DNA of 33,303 nt from CAZPXF01 sp964590945 (GTDB lineage: Bacteria > Bacillota > Clostridia > Lachnospirales > Lachnospiraceae): assembly GCA_964590945.1 (NCBI GenBank), contig CAZPXF010000013.1, positions 1 through 33,303 on the forward strand. Direction: 5' to 3'. Below, piece after piece: positions 32,023 to 33,303 of the stretch. A program made the position numbers and the translations under genes. Each line of letters starts with the position of its first letter. The stretch's first letter is position 1. The notes under the pieces were generated by a model. That model worked only from the letters and a program-made list of their open reading frames with translations. It ran no database searches and was not told where the DNA came from.

Positions 32023-33303
32023 ATGTTTCAGAAGCTTTGGAAAACTATAATGATAGTGTTCAGCCTGAGTATGCTTTTTACGGCGGCGGCTTTTGCCGCG
32101 GATACTTCTCAGACAGAAGGACAGTGGATCATGACTTCGGATCAGGCGCACTGGACTTACAGGGAGAATCCGGAGGCGGAGCCTGTCCGGAATCAGGTTC
32201 TTGTGATCGGAAGGAATACATACGGCTTTGACAAAAATGGCTATATGATCACCGGGTATGCTTCGGTTCAGGGCAAAGAATACTATTTTGAAAAGAGTGG
32301 GGCGAAAAATCCGGCGAAAAGCTCCTACGGCTCTGCGGTGAAGTCATCGTGGGTGAAGGTTGATACCGGGAAGTATTATTATTTCGGAGAGGATTATACA
32401 AGGGACAAGACGAAGATCGGTTTCCAGAAGATCAATGGGAATATCTTTTATCTGAAATCGAACGGCAAGGTCACTGTCGGAGCAAAGACGATCAGGAAGA
32501 AAAAGTTTTATTTCAAATCCAACGGCGTAATGGTGACCGGGCCGAAGAAGATCAACGGAAAGATCTACCTGTACAGCGCCAGCGGGTCGCTTGGGACAAA
32601 AGGCGCCAGAATAACCTCTTCGGGATGGAAAAAGGTCAGCGGCAAATATTATTATCTGAAAAAAGGCGTGGCGCAGACCGGATGGATCCGCCTGAGCGGG
32701 AAAAGATATTATCTGAAAAAATCGACAGGCGCGCGTCTGACCGGATGGAATTATGTTGGAAAATATAAATATTATTTTAACAGCAAGGGACAGCTGATAC
32801 AGGATGTGAGCAGTAAGCTCGGTAAGCAGTCCAGCTATTATATCACGGTCAACCGCCGCACCTGCGTTGTCACGATCTATGCCAAGGATGGGAACAAGGG
32901 ATATACGATCCCGGTGAAAGCTATGGCATGTTCTGTCGGAAAGGCAGGCTCGGCGACGCCGAAGGGAACCTTCCATACAATGGCAAAGTACCGCTGGAAG
33001 ACATTGATGGGGCCGACATACGGACAATATGCGACAAGGATCACGGGAAGTATTTTGTTCCATTCCGTATCCGGAAGCAGGCGCTCCATTTACAGTGTTC
33101 CGGCAAAGGAATACAATAAGCTTGGAAGTCCGGCCTCCCACGGATGCGTGCGCCTCTGTGTGCGCGATGCAAAATGGATCTATGATAATTGCCGCCTGAA
33201 AACAACAGTCGTCATCTCGGACAACTGTGCGCAGCCGTTTGACAAGCCGGCTACGATCAAGATCAGCAGTTCAACAAATTACGACCCGACAGATCCGGCG
33301 GTC
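32023..33303 (+). CDS. Secreted L,D-transpeptidase with cell-wall-binding repeats (3' partial)
   Basis: The frame is open to the window end, 427 visible residues. ATG 32023 is preferred to ATG 32017 because AAGGAGG (32008-32014) is only 2 nt from the latter. It has a signal peptide (FQKLWKTIMIVF core, cleavage near AFAAD), then several 20-residue choline-binding-like repeats (GKYYYLKKG, GKRYYLKKS, GKYKYYFNSKGQL) at about 70-255, then a YkuD domain with the catalytic SHGCVRL (Cys375, with His373) and an upstream LFHS His. The enzyme makes 3-3 cross-links in peptidoglycan or anchors proteins to the wall, outside the cell. The C-terminal tail after the YkuD domain is cut by the window. Confidence 0.92.
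   Translation, partial: MFQKLWKTIMIVFSLSMLFTAAAFAADTSQTEGQWIMTSDQAHWTYRENPEAEPVRNQVLVIGRNTYGFDKNGYMITGYASVQGKEYYFEKSGAKNPAKSSYGSAVKSSWVKVDTGKYYYFGEDYTRDKTKIGFQKINGNIFYLKSNGKVTVGAKTIRKKKFYFKSNGVMVTGPKKINGKIYLYSASGSLGTKGARITSSGWKKVSGKYYYLKKGVAQTGWIRLSGKRYYLKKSTGARLTGWNYVGKYKYYFNSKGQLIQDVSSKLGKQSSYYITVNRRTCVVTIYAKDGNKGYTIPVKAMACSVGKAGSATPKGTFHTMAKYRWKTLMGPTYGQYATRITGSILFHSVSGSRRSIYSVPAKEYNKLGSPASHGCVRLCVRDAKWIYDNCRLKTTVVISDNCAQPFDKPATIKISSSTNYDPTDPAV

Noticed and set aside
1..33303. CRISPR arrays, tRNA or rRNA genes, insertion sequences
   Set aside because: None seen: the only regular repeats are coding repeats in the tail fibre and the cell-wall-binding repeats, and no transposase-like protein is encoded.

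Overview
The window looks like the chromosome of a spore-forming anaerobic Firmicute, most likely a Lachnospiraceae-type Clostridium. The reasons are a cotJ spore-coat operon, a DegV protein, a TM1266-type regulator, strong AGGAGG ribosome sites, and a secreted L,D-transpeptidase with cell-wall-binding repeats. The family-level placement is an inference from gene content; no rRNA or tRNA gene was seen.

Layout. (1) Positions 1 to about 4,270 are the right arm of a prophage: the end of a tail fibre with a self-cleaving S74 chaperone, small accessory genes, a coiled-coil membrane protein, an r1t-type holin, a tiny holin-like toxin with an antisense RNA (type I toxin-antitoxin), and an amidase endolysin. 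The phage ends inside cotJC, whose 5' part remains on the minus strand together with intact cotJB and cotJA. (2) 5,100-14,600 is ordinary host sequence: a SEDS (FtsW-like) glycosyltransferase, DegV, a small membrane protein, a metallo-beta-lactamase-fold protein, an unknown membrane protein, an AEC transporter, leucyl-tRNA synthetase and an unknown secreted protein. (3) 14,650-17,860 is a two-gene FtsX-type ABC exporter behind a near-perfect Fur-box-like palindrome and two copies of another inverted repeat. (4) 17,866-29,993 is the centrepiece: one long plus-strand operon. (5) 30,000-33,303 holds an AI-2E family membrane protein, a YqeY protein and the start of an L,D-transpeptidase.

The centrepiece operon begins with a promoter and a leader RNA that can fold into mutually exclusive antiterminator and terminator forms, a riboswitch-like layout. 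Then come a TM1266-family regulator, a NifH-like ATPase, two nitrogenase component-1-like subunits, a second NifH-like ATPase, two more component-1-like subunits, and hypF, hypC, hypD and hypE. The NifH-like proteins keep the P-loop and both 4Fe-4S cysteines. The component-1-like proteins keep only part of the P-cluster cysteine set, and in hand alignment they lack both FeMo-cofactor ligands of NifD. HypFCDE build the Fe(CN)2CO group of [NiFe]-hydrogenases, yet no hydrogenase subunit, hypA or hypB lies here. My reading is a so far unassigned redox or metallocofactor system in which two nitrogenase-like ATP-driven modules work with Fe-cyanide/carbonyl chemistry. Gene order and motifs are seen; the function is inference.

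Assembly note: hypF is interrupted by exactly 100 N flanked by identical 55-nt copies. Collapsing the overlap gives one intact reading frame of about 780 residues, so the gap is almost certainly an artefact and hypF is not broken.
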